64,000 nucleotides of DNA from NCBI RefSeq assembly GCF_008327685.1, contig NZ_BDDE01000012.1, forward strand, positions 682,001 to 746,000, given 5' to 3'. The position numbers and the translations under genes were made by a program. This DNA comes from Actinomadura sp. K4S16. GTDB lineage: Bacteria; Actinomycetota; Actinomycetes; Streptosporangiales; Streptosporangiaceae. Position 1 is the first letter of the stretch. Every line of letters begins with the position of its first letter. The notes under the pieces are model-generated. The model saw only the letters and a program-made list of their open reading frames with translations, was not told where the DNA came from and made no database searches. Of the stretch, positions 34,557 to 43,383 are shown piece by piece.

Positions 34557-36134
34557 ATGACTGGTGGTTCGTTCAACAGGGTCGGGGTCGTCGGACTGGG
34601 CACGATGGGCGCAGGGATCGCCGAGGTGCTGGCGCGCGGCGGCCTCGCGGTCGTCGGCATCGAGGTGAACCGGGAGGCGCTGGAGCGCGGGCGCGGCAAC
34701 CTGGAGTCCTCCACCGGACGGGCCGTCAAGCGCGGCAAGCTCACCGAGGACGCCCAGCACGAGATCCTCGGCCGGATCACGCTGTCGACCGACTTCGCCG
34801 ACCTCGGCGACTGCGACCTCGTCATCGAGGCCGTCCCCGAGCGGCTCGACCTGAAGCGCACGGTGTTCGCCGAGCTCGACCGCGTGTGCCGGGACGACGC
34901 CGTCCTCGCCACGAACACCTCCTCGCTTTCGGTCACGGACATCGCGGTCACCACCGGCCGTCCCACCAAGATCGTCGGGGTGCACTTCTTCAACCCGGCG
35001 CCGGTCATGAAGCTGGTGGAGGTCATCGGGACCGTCCTCACCGAGCCGGAGTCCGTCGCCCGGGTCGCCGACCTGGTCAAGGGCCTCGGCAAGACGCCGG
35101 TGACGATCGGGGACCGGGCCGGGTTCGTCGCCAACCGCCTGCTGTTCGGCTACCTGAACCAGGCCGCGGCCATGCTGGAGACCGGCCACGCCACCCGCGA
35201 CGACATCGACGCGGCGATGAAGGCGGGCGCCGGCCTGCCGATGGGCCCGTTCACCCTGATGGACCTGATCGGCCTCGACACCTGCCTGGAGGTGCTGGAG
35301 GCGATCTTCGCCGAGTCCCGCGACCGCCGGCACGCCGCCTCGCCGCTGCTCCGCGAACTCGTCACCGCCGGGCTGCTCGGCCGCAAGACGGGCCGCGGCT
35401 TCTACACCTACGACAAGTCGGCACCGGCCGCGGAGGCGGCGCGGGAGCCGGGCGGCGCGGCGCCGACCGTGGGCGTCGTCGGCGTCGGCCCGCTCGCGGA
35501 CGCGGTCGCCGCGCTGTGCGACCGGGCGGGCGCCCGGGTCGGCGACTCCGCCGCCGACCTCGCCGGGTGCGACCTGATCATCGAGGCGGCGGAGGACCCC
35601 GAGGCCGCGCGGGCGCTGCTGTCGGCCGCCGTCCAGGCCGCCAAGCCCGGCACGGTCATCGCCGTCACGTCGGTGGACGGTTCCGCGATCCGGCAGGCCA
35701 TGGCCACCGGACGCCCGTCCGACGTCGTCGGGCTGCACCTACCCGACCCGGCCGGCGCCCTGGCAGAGATGTCGGCCACGGTCGCGACGGACCCCGACGT
35801 CGCCGACCGCGCCGCCGCCCTTCTCGGGCGCCTCGGTCTCACCGTCGCGCGCTGCCGCGACCGCGCCGGGTTCATAGTGGACGCCCTGCGCCTGCCCTAC
35901 CTGAACGACGCCGCCGCCATGCTCGGCGCCGGATACGCCGACGCCGACTCGATCGACGCCGCGATGACCCTGGGCTGCGGCTACCCGACCGGCCCCGTCG
36001 CCGACCTCGACCGCATCGGCCCGGACCGCGCCGTCGCCGTCCTGCGCGCCCTGCACGCCGAGATCCGCGACCCGGCCCTCGCCCCGGCGCCGCTCCTCGT
36101 GGAGCACGCCACCGCGGGCAAGCCGCTGCGCTGA
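34557..36134 (+). CDS. Tandem 3-hydroxybutyryl-CoA dehydrogenase, second half degenerate
   Basis: 525 residues. The first module (about residues 1-290) is a complete enzyme: VGVVGLGTMGAGIAEVLARG for NAD, NTSSLSVTDIA, then IVGVHFFNPAPVMKLVEVI with the catalytic histidine near 142, and RAGFVANRLLFGYLNQAAAM. The second module (about 300-525) repeats VGVVGVGPLADAVAALCDRA and RAGFIVDALRLPYLNDAAAM, but VVGLHLPDPAGALAEM has lost part of the active-site motif. It would oxidise 3-hydroxyacyl-CoA with NAD(P). ATG with AAGACT seven bases upstream, possibly leaderless. Thiolase is encoded at 42021. Confidence 0.9.
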   Translation: MTGGSFNRVGVVGLGTMGAGIAEVLARGGLAVVGIEVNREALERGRGNLESSTGRAVKRGKLTEDAQHEILGRITLSTDFADLGDCDLVIEAVPERLDLKRTVFAELDRVCRDDAVLATNTSSLSVTDIAVTTGRPTKIVGVHFFNPAPVMKLVEVIGTVLTEPESVARVADLVKGLGKTPVTIGDRAGFVANRLLFGYLNQAAAMLETGHATRDDIDAAMKAGAGLPMGPFTLMDLIGLDTCLEVLEAIFAESRDRRHAASPLLRELVTAGLLGRKTGRGFYTYDKSAPAAEAAREPGGAAPTVGVVGVGPLADAVAALCDRAGARVGDSAADLAGCDLIIEAAEDPEAARALLSAAVQAAKPGTVIAVTSVDGSAIRQAMATGRPSDVVGLHLPDPAGALAEMSATVATDPDVADRAAALLGRLGLTVARCRDRAGFIVDALRLPYLNDAAAMLGAGYADADSIDAAMTLGCGYPTGPVADLDRIGPDRAVAVLRALHAEIRDPALAPAPLLVEHATAGKPLR

Positions 36135-36212
36135 CCCGACGGAGGGCTCCGTGGCGCCCCTCACGATCCGGGCGGCCCGTGCGGGGTGGCCGGGGTTCAT
36201 ATGCTTTAGGAC

Positions 36213-36524
36213 ATGAGCCCCCGGAAGAACCGCCGTGCCGAATCCGGACGCCCCGCGAGGGGCGGGGGCACGTCGTGGGCTCAGGAGACCGAGGAGGGAC
36301 CGGACGGCGAGTGGATCGTCCGGTCCGTCTCCGGGGCCGGCGCGGTGAAGCCGTACCGCTGCCCGGGATGCGACCAGGAGATCCCGCCGGGCGTCGGCCA
36401 CGTCGTCGCCTGGCGGGCGGGGGACGGCGGCGACGACCGGCGGCACTGGCACCGGCCCTGCTGGCAGGCCCGGACCCGCCGCTCGCCCCGCGTCCTGCGG
36501 TCGCGCAACGCCCCGCGCTACTGA
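36213..36524 (+). CDS. Small zinc-ribbon-like protein
   Basis: 103 residues, highly basic at both ends. A compact metal-binding site is suggested by YRCPGCDQEIPPGVGHVVAW (C-x2-C) with RRHWHRPCWQARTRR (H-x-H-x2-C). Similar short actinomycete proteins are often labelled ATP/GTP-binding, but no nucleotide motif is visible, so that label is not supported. ATG. TATGCT ends seven bases before it and no ribosome binding site is clear, so the gene may be leaderless. Nucleic-acid binding is plausible from charge. Confidence 0.72.
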   Translation: MSPRKNRRAESGRPARGGGTSWAQETEEGPDGEWIVRSVSGAGAVKPYRCPGCDQEIPPGVGHVVAWRAGDGGDDRRHWHRPCWQARTRRSPRVLRSRNAPRY

Positions 36525-36584
36525 CGACCCGGAGTCCGGAGCGCGGCGGACACCACCCGGCCGAACGAGAGACGGAGAGAAGCG

Positions 36585-37313
36585 ATGGCGGAGATCAGGG
36601 CGGCGACGGTGCTGCCGGCGCGGCGCGAGGAGATCACGCTGCACACGTCCGACGGCCTGGAGCTGGTCGGGGAGCTGGCGCTGCCGCCGGATCGGCCGCC
36701 GGTGGCGACACTGGTCTGCCTGCATCCGCTTCCCACGGCCGAGGGCATGATGGACAGCCACGTCCTGCGCAAGGCGTCCTTCCGGCTGCCCGCGCTCGCC
36801 GGCATCGCGGTCCTGCGGTTCAACACCCGGGGGACGACGTCGGCGCGCGGCACGAGCCAGGGCGAGTTCGGCGACGGCGAGACCGAGCGGTTCGACGTCG
36901 CGGCGGCGCTGGAGTACACCGAGTACCACGACCTGCCGCGGCCGTGGCTGCTCGGCTGGTCGTTCGGCACGGAGCTGGCGCTCAAGTGGGGGCGCGACCC
37001 GCTGGTCGAGGGCGCGATCCTGCTGTCGCCGCCGCTGAAGAGGGCCGGCGACGCCGACCTGGACGCGTGGGGCGCCGACGGGCGGCCCGTGGTGGCGCTG
37101 GTGCCGGAGTTCGACGACTACCTGCGCCCGGCGGAGGCGCGGGAGCGGTTCAAGCGCGTCCCGCAGGCCGAGGTGGTCGGGGTGGACAACGCCAAGCACC
37201 TCTGGGTGGGCGAGCCCTACGTCCGGATCGTGCTGAACGAGATCGTCAAGCGGGTGGCGCCGGCCGCCTGTCCGCTCCCCACCGAATGGACTGACCCGAA
37301 TGGGAATGACTGA
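36585..37313 (+). CDS. Alpha/beta hydrolase, dienelactone hydrolase-like
   Basis: 242 residues. N-terminal strands ITLHTSDGLELVGELALPPD and PVATLVCLHPLPTAEGMMDS, then the nucleophile elbow LLGWSFGTELALKWG with Ser near 125. The acid is probably in VALVPEFDDYLRP and the histidine in GVDNAKHLWVGEP near 205. The substrate cannot be told. ATG start with ggagagaagcg upstream, so a good ribosome binding site. It is 60 bases after the zinc-ribbon gene on the same strand. Confidence 0.85.
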   Translation: MAEIRAATVLPARREEITLHTSDGLELVGELALPPDRPPVATLVCLHPLPTAEGMMDSHVLRKASFRLPALAGIAVLRFNTRGTTSARGTSQGEFGDGETERFDVAAALEYTEYHDLPRPWLLGWSFGTELALKWGRDPLVEGAILLSPPLKRAGDADLDAWGADGRPVVALVPEFDDYLRPAEARERFKRVPQAEVVGVDNAKHLWVGEPYVRIVLNEIVKRVAPAACPLPTEWTDPNGND

Positions 37314-37398
37314 AAGGGATAAAAGGGACAGATAAACACATGCGGCCGATCGCGGCCACTCCGTCCCACGGGACGCGCCGGCGGGCGACCATTGCCCA

Positions 37399-38190
37399 AT
37401 GACGGTGCAGCTGTACGCAAGGGACGTAGGGACCGGCACGCCGCTCGTGTTGCTGCACGCCTTCCCCCTGTCCTCGGCGATGTGGCTGGCCCAGCGCGAG
37501 GGCCTCGCCGGCCGGTTCCGGGTCATCACCCCCGACCTGCGCGGCTTCGGCGGCTCCCTGCTGGGCGACGAGGAGCCGTCCGTGGACGCGATGGCCGACG
37601 ACGTCGCCCGCATGTGCCGCTCGCTCGGCGTCCGCCGGGCCGTCTTCGGCGGGCTGTCCATGGGCGGGTACGTGGCGATGGCGCTGTGCCGGCGGCACCC
37701 CGACCTCGTCCTCGGCCTCGTGCTGGCGGCCACCCGCGCCACCGCGGACACCGGTCCCGTCCGGGAGAACCGGCTCCGGCAGGCCGACGCCCTGGAAGAG
37801 GAGCGCAGCACCCGGGTCCTTGTGGACGAGGTGCTGCCCGGCCTCGTCGGCCCCACCACCTACCGGCAGCGGGCGCTGGTCTACGGGCGGGTCCGCGGCC
37901 TCGTCCAGGCGACGCCGCCGCAGGCCGCCGCATGGGCGCAGCGCGCCATGGCGGGACGGGCGGACTCCTTCGAGACGCTCCGCGCCCTGCGCGTCCCCGC
38001 CCTCGTGATGATCGGGGACGAGGACGCGCTGGCCACCGAGGACGAGGCCCGCGCCATGGCCGACGCGATGCCGAACGCCGAACTGCTGGTCGTCCCGCGC
38101 GCGGGGCACCTGTGCTCGGTGGAGCAGCCCGACCTGTTCAACCAGGCGGTGGCGGAGTTCGCCGCCGCCCTCGCCCGCACCGCGCGCTGA
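37399..38190 (+). CDS. Alpha/beta hydrolase
   Basis: 263 residues, classic lipase/haloperoxidase-like fold. TPLVLLHAFPLSSAMWLAQR carries the oxyanion region; VITPDLRGFGGSL is next. The nucleophile elbow is VFGGLSMGGYVAMAL (Ser near residue 87), the acid MIGDEDALATEDEA (about 206) and the base PRAGHLCSVEQPDLFN (His near 235). Broad esterase or C-C hydrolase activity is possible. ATG start; the ribosome binding site is poor. The stop codon lies inside a perfect 30-bp palindrome. Confidence 0.88.
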   Translation: MTVQLYARDVGTGTPLVLLHAFPLSSAMWLAQREGLAGRFRVITPDLRGFGGSLLGDEEPSVDAMADDVARMCRSLGVRRAVFGGLSMGGYVAMALCRRHPDLVLGLVLAATRATADTGPVRENRLRQADALEEERSTRVLVDEVLPGLVGPTTYRQRALVYGRVRGLVQATPPQAAAWAQRAMAGRADSFETLRALRVPALVMIGDEDALATEDEARAMADAMPNAELLVVPRAGHLCSVEQPDLFNQAVAEFAAALARTAR

Positions 38191-38241
38191 GCCCGGCCGG
38201 GCTCAGCGCGCGAGACCGTGCTTGCGAGGGCCTCGCAAGCA
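38182..38241. terminator. Two adjacent perfect hairpins between convergent genes
   Basis: First: a perfect 30-bp palindrome (38182-38211) spanning the hydrolase stop codon, capable of a 13-bp stem or more. Second: an 11-bp stem TGCTTGCGAGG/CCTCGCAAGCA with one central base (38219-38241). They stop transcription from both sides, or act as rho-independent pairs for each strand. Confidence 0.85.
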
Positions 38242-38261
38242 GGGCCGGATCAGGCCGGGGC

Positions 38262-39722
38262 CTACAGCGTCTCCTGGCGCGGCATGGCGACCTCGCGGAT
38301 CAGCAGCGAGATCGCGGCCGCCGTGGGGATCGCCAGCAGCGCGCCGACGACGCCGAGCAGCGCCGCGCCGACCAGCGCCGCCACGATCGTGACCGCCGGC
38401 TGGACGTCCACGGTCCGCTTCATCACGCGCGGGTAGACGAGGTAGTTCTCCACCTGCTGGTAGACGACGTAGAAGATCGCGCACACGATGAGGTCGGTCG
38501 TGTTCCCGGTCAGGAACGCCACCAGGGAGACGACCACCGCGCCGATCGTGGCGCCGATGAGCGGGACCAGGTCGGTCACCGCGACGATCAGCGCCAGCGC
38601 GAGCGCGTACTTCACCCCGAGGATCGACAGGAAGACGTACGAGCACACGCCCGCGATGAGCGCGATCGTGAACTGTCCCGCGACGTAGCCGCCGATCCGG
38701 TCGAGGATCTCGTCGCCGAGCAGGGCGACGCGGGCTCTGCGGGAGCGCGGCGCGAGCTGGTAGAAGAACGTCTTGATCTGCGGCAGCGAGCTGAGGAAGT
38801 ACAGCGTCAGGATCAGGATCGTGATCGTCTGGAAGATGCCGTTGATCGCGACCTTGCCGATGCCGGTGGCGGTGTCGGTGAGGCCCCTCTGGAAGCCGTC
38901 GCCGTTCACCGTCTTCTCGGCCCGTTCGAGCAGGCCGTAGCGCTTGTCCCACTCGGCGAGCCGCTTGTTGTCCTGCAACTGCTGGACGTACTCGGGGATG
39001 TTGTGCCGCAGCTCGGTGACCTGCTCGGACACCGGCTGGACGAGGGACGCGACGAACCCGGCGAAGAACAGGATCACGATCAGGAACACCGTGGCGACGG
39101 CGGCGCCGCGCGGCAGGCCGAACTTGCGGAGCCGCTCCACCGCCGGGTTGAGGCCGACCGCGAGGAACATCGCGACCACGATCATGACGAGCACCGACTT
39201 GGCGTTCGTCGCCGCCTTCACCAGCATCCAGGCCGTGATGACGCCGAGCGCCGCGGTGAACCCGAACACGAACGGGTGCGCGCGGCCGAGCGGCTGGCCG
39301 GGCCTGCCGAACGGGAACAGGTGGTCGACGCCCGCCTCGCGCTTGCGCTGCTCGACGTCGTGCGCCGGGTCGGGCGCACCGGGCTCGGGCGCGACCGGCT
39401 CGGTGGCCGACTGCGCGGCCGGGAGCGTGACGGGGCCGCCGGTCGCCGGGTCGCGTTCGCCCACGGGCTGCTCGATCTCCTCGGGTATCAGCGCACCACT
39501 CGGCGCGACGCTCTCGTCGTCGTCCGTCCCACCGGAGCCGACCTCACCGTCCCGCGCCTCTTCGTCCCGCGCCTCTTCGTCCCGCGCCTCTTCGTCCCGC
39601 GCCTCGCCGTTGCGGGGGTCGTCGGCGGGCGGCGCCGGAGCGGGGACCCGGCTGCCGGTCGCGGGCCGCCCCTCGCCGGGGGAGGGGTCGCGGCCGTCGT
39701 CGTGGGGGGTCTGGTCGGGCAC
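38262..39722 (-). CDS. AI-2E family transporter (PerM/YdiK type)
   Basis: 486 residues. The first roughly 130 are a Pro/Glu/Asp/Arg-rich, likely disordered cytoplasmic tail with four EARDE-type repeats. About eight membrane helices follow: PFVFGFTAALGVITAWMLVK, VLVMIVVAMFLAVGLNPAVE, VATVFLIVILFFAGFVASLV, IFQTITILILTLYFLSS and the C-terminal LIVCAIFYVVYQQVENYLVY, where the Q-Q-V-E-N-Y motif is typical. The substrate is unknown. The family includes a quorum-signal exporter but is broad. GTG start with agaggagag upstream. Confidence 0.9.
   Translation of the reverse strand: MPDQTPHDDGRDPSPGEGRPATGSRVPAPAPPADDPRNGEARDEEARDEEARDEEARDGEVGSGGTDDDESVAPSGALIPEEIEQPVGERDPATGGPVTLPAAQSATEPVAPEPGAPDPAHDVEQRKREAGVDHLFPFGRPGQPLGRAHPFVFGFTAALGVITAWMLVKAATNAKSVLVMIVVAMFLAVGLNPAVERLRKFGLPRGAAVATVFLIVILFFAGFVASLVQPVSEQVTELRHNIPEYVQQLQDNKRLAEWDKRYGLLERAEKTVNGDGFQRGLTDTATGIGKVAINGIFQTITILILTLYFLSSLPQIKTFFYQLAPRSRRARVALLGDEILDRIGGYVAGQFTIALIAGVCSYVFLSILGVKYALALALIVAVTDLVPLIGATIGAVVVSLVAFLTGNTTDLIVCAIFYVVYQQVENYLVYPRVMKRTVDVQPAVTIVAALVGAALLGVVGALLAIPTAAAISLLIREVAMPRQETL
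39554..39598. repeat. Three tandem 15-bp repeats inside the transporter gene
   Basis: Unit gcgcctcttcgtccc, three full copies plus a degenerate fourth. It encodes repeated Glu-Ala-Arg-Asp-Glu in the N-terminal tail of the transporter and so keeps the reading frame. Likely to vary in copy number. Confidence 0.85.
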
Positions 39723-39762
39723 GCCGCTCTCCTCTGTCCTGCGTCTACGGGTTTGAGACGAC

Positions 39763-39800
39763 GGAAAGCCCGGAGGCGTTTCACCGCCTCCAGGCTTTCC
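39763..39800. terminator. Hairpin terminator after FilP-like gene
   Basis: GGAAAGCC, one mismatch, GGAGGCG, six-base loop, CGCCTCC, mismatch, GGCTTTCC: a 15-bp stem, 24 bases past the stop of the coiled-coil gene and ahead of the transporter start on the same strand. Confidence 0.8.
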
Positions 39801-39823
39801 CGTCATGCCCGACCGTCAGGTGG

Positions 39824-41149
39824 TCACTCCTGCCACCAGTCCTCGTCGTCGTCTTCGGACTTCTTGGCCTGTGCCGGCTTCGCGGGCGCGGCCTTGGCGG
39901 CCGGCTGCTGCTTGGGCTGGGCCTGCTGCGCCGGGGCCGGCTTCGGCTCGGCCGCCGGGATCGCGGCCTTCTCCGGGGGCGCGGCCAGCTCGGGCTCGGC
40001 GCCCATCGTCGGCGCGACGCCGCCGATGAGCTGGCGCAGCTGGTTGAGGTGGCTGGTGATGCTGTCGCGCTGCCGGGTGAGCTCGTCGACCTGGCGCTGC
40101 GCCGCCGTCCGCACGCGGTCGGCCTCGGACTTGGTCTCGGCGAGCAGCTGCTCGGCCTGGGCCTTGGCCTCGGCGATCACGTTGTCGGAGTTCTTGCGCG
40201 CGTTGGCCATGAGCTGCTTGGCGTGCGAGTCGGCCTCGCGCCGGGTCTGCTCGGCCTGCTGCGTCGCCTTCGCGGCGCGCTGCTCGGCGGACGCGGCGCG
40301 CTGCTCGGCCTCGGCGACGAGCTTCTGCGTCGCGGCCTGGGCGGCGGAGTGGCGCTCGGCGTCCTGCCGGTCGGCCTCCTCGCGGCGGGCGGCGAGCTGG
40401 ATCTCGAACTCGGCCTCGGCCTGGGCGCGCTGGGCCTCGCTCTCCTCCAGGATGCGCTGGGCCTGGGCCCGCATCTCGTCGGCCTGCCGCTTGGCCGTGG
40501 TGAGGATCTCGTCGCGCTCGCGCTTGGTGGACGCACGCAGCTGCGCGACCTCGCGCTCGGTGGTGGTGCGCAGCTTGGCGATCTCGCGCTCGGCGGCGGC
40601 GCGCTTCTCGGCGACCTCGTGGTCGGCGGTGGCCCGCAGCTTGGCGACCTCGCGCTCGGTCGTGGAGGTCAGCTCGTCGGCCTCGCGGCGGGCGGAGGTG
40701 CGCACCTCCTCGGCCTCCCGCTCGGCCGCCTGCCGCATGTCGTCGCCCTCGCGCTGGGCGTTGGCGCGCAGCTCGGAGGCGTCGTTCTCGGCGGTGGCGC
40801 GCTGCTCGGCGGCGTCGACCTTGGCCGCGGCCTTGATCTCGTTCGCCTCGGAGCGGGCCGCCTGGACCAGCTCGGTCGCCTGCTCCTCGGCGAGCCGCAG
40901 CAGTTGCTCGATACGGGCGCCGAGGCCGGAGTAGGTCGGACGTTCCTGCTCCTGCAGCTGACGATGGGCGTCCGACAGCTCGCGCTGCAGGGCCTGGGTC
41001 TGCTCGCGGGTCTGCCGCACCTCGTTGTCGAGCTGCTTGATGTGCTCGTCGACCTGGTGCCGGTCGTAGCCGCGAAGCACCACGTCGAACTCGCGCGGGG
41101 GCGTGTCTTCAAAGAAGTTGCTGAGCTGGGCGTCGATGTCGGACTGCAT
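39824..41149 (-). CDS. FilP-like coiled-coil (cellulose-binding-annotated) protein
   Basis: 441 residues. A short DivIVA-like N-terminal piece (PREFDVVLRGYDRHQVDEHI) leads into an almost continuous alpha-helical coiled coil of Ala/Glu/Arg-rich heptads (about residues 55-370), for example ADELTSTTEREVAKLRATAD and HEVAEKRAAAEREIAKLRTT. A Pro/Ala/Gln-rich tail ends in SEDDDEDWWQE. Streptomyces FilP, an intermediate-filament-like cytoskeletal protein near the hyphal tip, has the same design, and methylmalonyl-CoA epimerase and thiolase genes are nearby there as here. A cell-scaffold role is inferred. ATG start; an earlier frame extension lacks support. Confidence 0.8.
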   Translation of the reverse strand: MQSDIDAQLSNFFEDTPPREFDVVLRGYDRHQVDEHIKQLDNEVRQTREQTQALQRELSDAHRQLQEQERPTYSGLGARIEQLLRLAEEQATELVQAARSEANEIKAAAKVDAAEQRATAENDASELRANAQREGDDMRQAAEREAEEVRTSARREADELTSTTEREVAKLRATADHEVAEKRAAAEREIAKLRTTTEREVAQLRASTKRERDEILTTAKRQADEMRAQAQRILEESEAQRAQAEAEFEIQLAARREEADRQDAERHSAAQAATQKLVAEAEQRAASAEQRAAKATQQAEQTRREADSHAKQLMANARKNSDNVIAEAKAQAEQLLAETKSEADRVRTAAQRQVDELTRQRDSITSHLNQLRQLIGGVAPTMGAEPELAAPPEKAAIPAAEPKPAPAQQAQPKQQPAAKAAPAKPAQAKKSEDDDEDWWQE

Positions 41150-41478
41150 GTGGCTCAATCCTGATGTGACGGGGCTACGGGTGGTTCCGGGGACCGGTTG
41201 ATCGCCTGGCATGACGGACGCAGTGCCCCAGACCTCTTCCGGCGACTGAAGCGTACTCCGGACACTGCCGTGTTGGGGGCTCATCTTGACGCGCTGCGTG
41301 GAATGTCCTTTTTGTTCGCCCGTGTGGCATGCCCGTGTGAGCCCAGGTGTGGGGGTGCAAATGCACCAGATGTGTCCGAACAGTCACAGAGCGGCGGTCG
41401 GCGCCGTGCGGACCGTGACCGTGATACCGAACACGTCACGATCCTGGCCCGCCCGCGCCGTACCCCGCACCGGCAAGA
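41150..41478. other. Intergenic region upstream of FilP-like gene
   Basis: 329 bases with no convincing gene. Contains a short perfect inverted repeat GGTGCA-AA-TGCACC (41354-41367). The first 60 bases next to the FilP-like start include ggattgag, probably its ribosome binding site. Several T-rich words (ttttgttcg) suggest promoter sequence on the minus strand, but no consensus pair is clear. Confidence 0.4.
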
Positions 41479-41913
41479 TCATTCGCCGTCCGGACGCTTC
41501 TGCACCAGCTCCGTCAGGACGCCGTGGCAGTCCTTCGGGTGCAAAAAGTTGATCAAGGATCCCATGGACCCGTTGCGCGGCGCGTCGTACAGCACCCGCA
41601 CGCCCTTGCCGGCGATGCCCGCCGCCTCGTCGGCGACCGTCCCGTCCGTCCCGAACGCGATGTGGTGGACGCCCTCGCCGTTCTTCTCCATCCACTTGGC
41701 GACCGCCGAGTCCTCCCGGATCGGCTCGATGAGCTGCAGGTAGCTCGCCGCGCCGTCGCCCGTCTCGTTGATCTTGAGCATGCACTCCCGCACGCCCTGC
41801 TCCTCGTTCACCTCGAAGTGCGCGTCGGTGAAGCCGTAGGTGGCCTTGTAGAACTCGACGGTCGCGTCCAGATCGCGGCAGGCGATGCCGATGTGGTCGA
41901 TACGGGTCAGCAT
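41479..41913 (-). CDS. mce: Methylmalonyl-CoA epimerase
   Basis: 144 residues, VOC fold. Interconverts (R)- and (S)-methylmalonyl-CoA. N-terminal [20 protein letters not shown] with the first metal histidine, SYLQLIEPI with the Gln ligand, [11 protein letters not shown] with the second His, and GVLTELVQ with the Glu ligand, all in the expected order. Follows propionyl-CoA carboxylation in propionate and odd-chain catabolism, and connects with the cobalamin adenosyltransferase at 9202. ATG start. Divergent from the thiolase gene. Confidence 0.93.
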   Translation of the reverse strand: MLTRIDHIGIACRDLDATVEFYKATYGFTDAHFEVNEEQGVRECMLKINETGDGAASYLQLIEPIREDSAVAKWMEKNGEGVHHIAFGTDGTVADEAAGIAGKGVRVLYDAPRNGSMGSLINFLHPKDCHGVLTELVQKRPDGE

Positions 41914-42020
41914 GTGCTTTGTCCCTCCTCGGACGGCCAGGCGGGGGCGAACGGAACCGAACGCCGCTCCCGTGGGTATCGTGGCAAACGTCGCCGCAGC
42001 ACCACCCTGGAGGCCCCCAC

Positions 42021-43211
42021 ATGAGCACCACGTCCGTGATCGTCGCCGGAGCGCGCACCCCCATCGGGCGCCTGATGGGCTCGCTGAAGGACTTCTCCGC
42101 GGCCGATCTCGGCGCCCACGCGATCAAGGCGGCGCTGGAGCGGGCCGGGGTGTCCGGCGACCAGGTCCAGTACGTGATCCTCGGCCAGGTCCTGCAGGCG
42201 GGCGCGGGTCAGATCCCGTCCCGCCAGGCGGCGGTCAAGGCGGGCATCCCGATGAGCGTCCCGTCCATCACGATCAACAAGGTCTGCCTGTCCGGGCTGG
42301 ACGCGATCGCGCTGGCCGACCAGCTCATCCGGGCCGGCGAGTTCGACATCGTGGTGGCGGGCGGCATGGAGTCGATGACCCAGGCCCCGCACCTGCTGCC
42401 GAAGTCGCGCGGCGGCTACAAGTACGGCTCCGTCGAGGTCCTCGACCACATGGCCTACGACGCCCTCACCGACGCCTTCGACGGCGTCTCCATGGGCGAG
42501 TCCACCGAGGGCCACAACGCCAAGCTCGGCATCTCCCGCGAGGAGCAGGACGAGTTCTCCGCCCGCTCCCACCAGCGCGCCGCCGAGGCGATCAAGAACG
42601 GCGTCTTCGACGAGGAGATCGCCCCGGTCGAGATCCCGCAGCGGCGCGGCGAGCCCGTCGTGTTCGCCACCGACGAGGGCGTGCGCGGCGACACCACCGC
42701 CGAGAGCCTGGCCAGGCTGCGCCCCGCGTTCAGCAAGGAGGGGACGATCACCGCCGGGTCGTCCTCGCAGATCTCCGACGGCGCCGCCGCGGTCGTCGTG
42801 ATGTCCAAGGCCAAGGCCGAGGAGCTCGGCCTCACCTGGCTCGCCGAGATCGGCGCGCACGGCAACGTCGCCGGGCCGGACAACTCGCTGCAGTCCCAGC
42901 CGTCCAACGCGATCAAGCACGCCCTCGGCAAGGAGGGCCGCACCGTCGACGACCTCGACCTCATCGAGATCAACGAGGCCTTCGCCTCGGTCGGCATCCA
43001 GTCGATGCGCGACCTCGGCGTCGGCCCCGAGAAGGTCAACGTCAACGGCGGCGCCATCGCGCTCGGCCACCCGGTCGGCATGTCCGGCGCCCGCATCGTC
43101 CTGCACCTGGCCTACGAGCTGAAGCGCCGCGGCGGCGGCACCGGCGCCGCCGGCCTCTGCGGCGGCGGCGGCCAGGGCGACGCTCTACTCATTCGTGTTC
43201 CGACCCGGTAG
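42021..43211 (+). CDS. Acetyl-CoA C-acetyltransferase (thiolase II)
   Basis: 396 residues, biosynthetic-type thiolase. [20 protein letters not shown] opens the fold; the nucleophile is in [15 protein letters not shown] (Cys near residue 91). [20 protein letters not shown] holds the active-site His near 352 and [19 protein letters not shown] the second Cys. Condenses two acetyl-CoA to acetoacetyl-CoA or runs backward. The product is the substrate side of the hydroxybutyryl-CoA dehydrogenase at 34557. ATG with tggaggcc upstream. Confidence 0.95.
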   Translation: MSTTSVIVAGARTPIGRLMGSLKDFSAADLGAHAIKAALERAGVSGDQVQYVILGQVLQAGAGQIPSRQAAVKAGIPMSVPSITINKVCLSGLDAIALADQLIRAGEFDIVVAGGMESMTQAPHLLPKSRGGYKYGSVEVLDHMAYDALTDAFDGVSMGESTEGHNAKLGISREEQDEFSARSHQRAAEAIKNGVFDEEIAPVEIPQRRGEPVVFATDEGVRGDTTAESLARLRPAFSKEGTITAGSSSQISDGAAAVVVMSKAKAEELGLTWLAEIGAHGNVAGPDNSLQSQPSNAIKHALGKEGRTVDDLDLIEINEAFASVGIQSMRDLGVGPEKVNVNGGAIALGHPVGMSGARIVLHLAYELKRRGGGTGAAGLCGGGGQGDALLIRVPTR

Positions 43212-43296
43212 CTCGCCTGGCGGCTCGCTCCCGATCGGACCACGCGCGATCGCTGGCATCGCTCCGGCTCGCCTTGCGGCTCGCTTCGCGATCGGA
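43211..43296. repeat. Pair of 29-30 bp direct repeats downstream of thiolase gene
   Basis: GCTCGCCTGGCGGCTCGCT plus a short variable part and CGATCGGA at 43211-43239, repeated with three to four changes at 43267-43296, 56 bases apart. Non-coding tail of the thiolase gene. The words GGCTCGCT and CGATCG recur, as in interspersed elements of actinomycetes. Confidence 0.6.
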
Positions 43297-43383
43297 TTCT
43301 CGCAAGCTCGAATCCGCCTTCGGACGCGATCGCGACTCTTCAGGTTGTTGCGGGGTTGCGGTGGTGGCTGAGGTCGGTGCGCC

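Noticed and set aside
36213..36524. ATP/GTP-binding protein
   Set aside because: No Walker A or B motif is present; the C-x2-C and H-x-H-x2-C pattern suggests a zinc site instead.
33689..37294. A 1,201-codon open frame on the plus strand
   Set aside because: It overlaps the luciferase-like, dehydrogenase, zinc-ribbon and hydrolase genes in a shifted or opposite frame. Its translation is low-complexity Arg/Gly/Pro/Ala, an artefact of few stop codons at high GC.
39554..39606. CRISPR or regulatory iteron array
   Set aside because: The 15-bp units are directly contiguous and in frame within a coding region, so they encode a peptide repeat.
37392..40934. A 1,180-codon open frame on the plus strand
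   Set aside because: Antisense or frame-shifted relative to the hydrolase, transporter and coiled-coil genes. The serine-rich end is the complement of the coiled-coil repeats, not a real protein.
43297..43383. tRNA gene suggested by gctcgaatccgcc
   Set aside because: The T-loop-like word has no matching acceptor stem, D-arm or anticodon arm.
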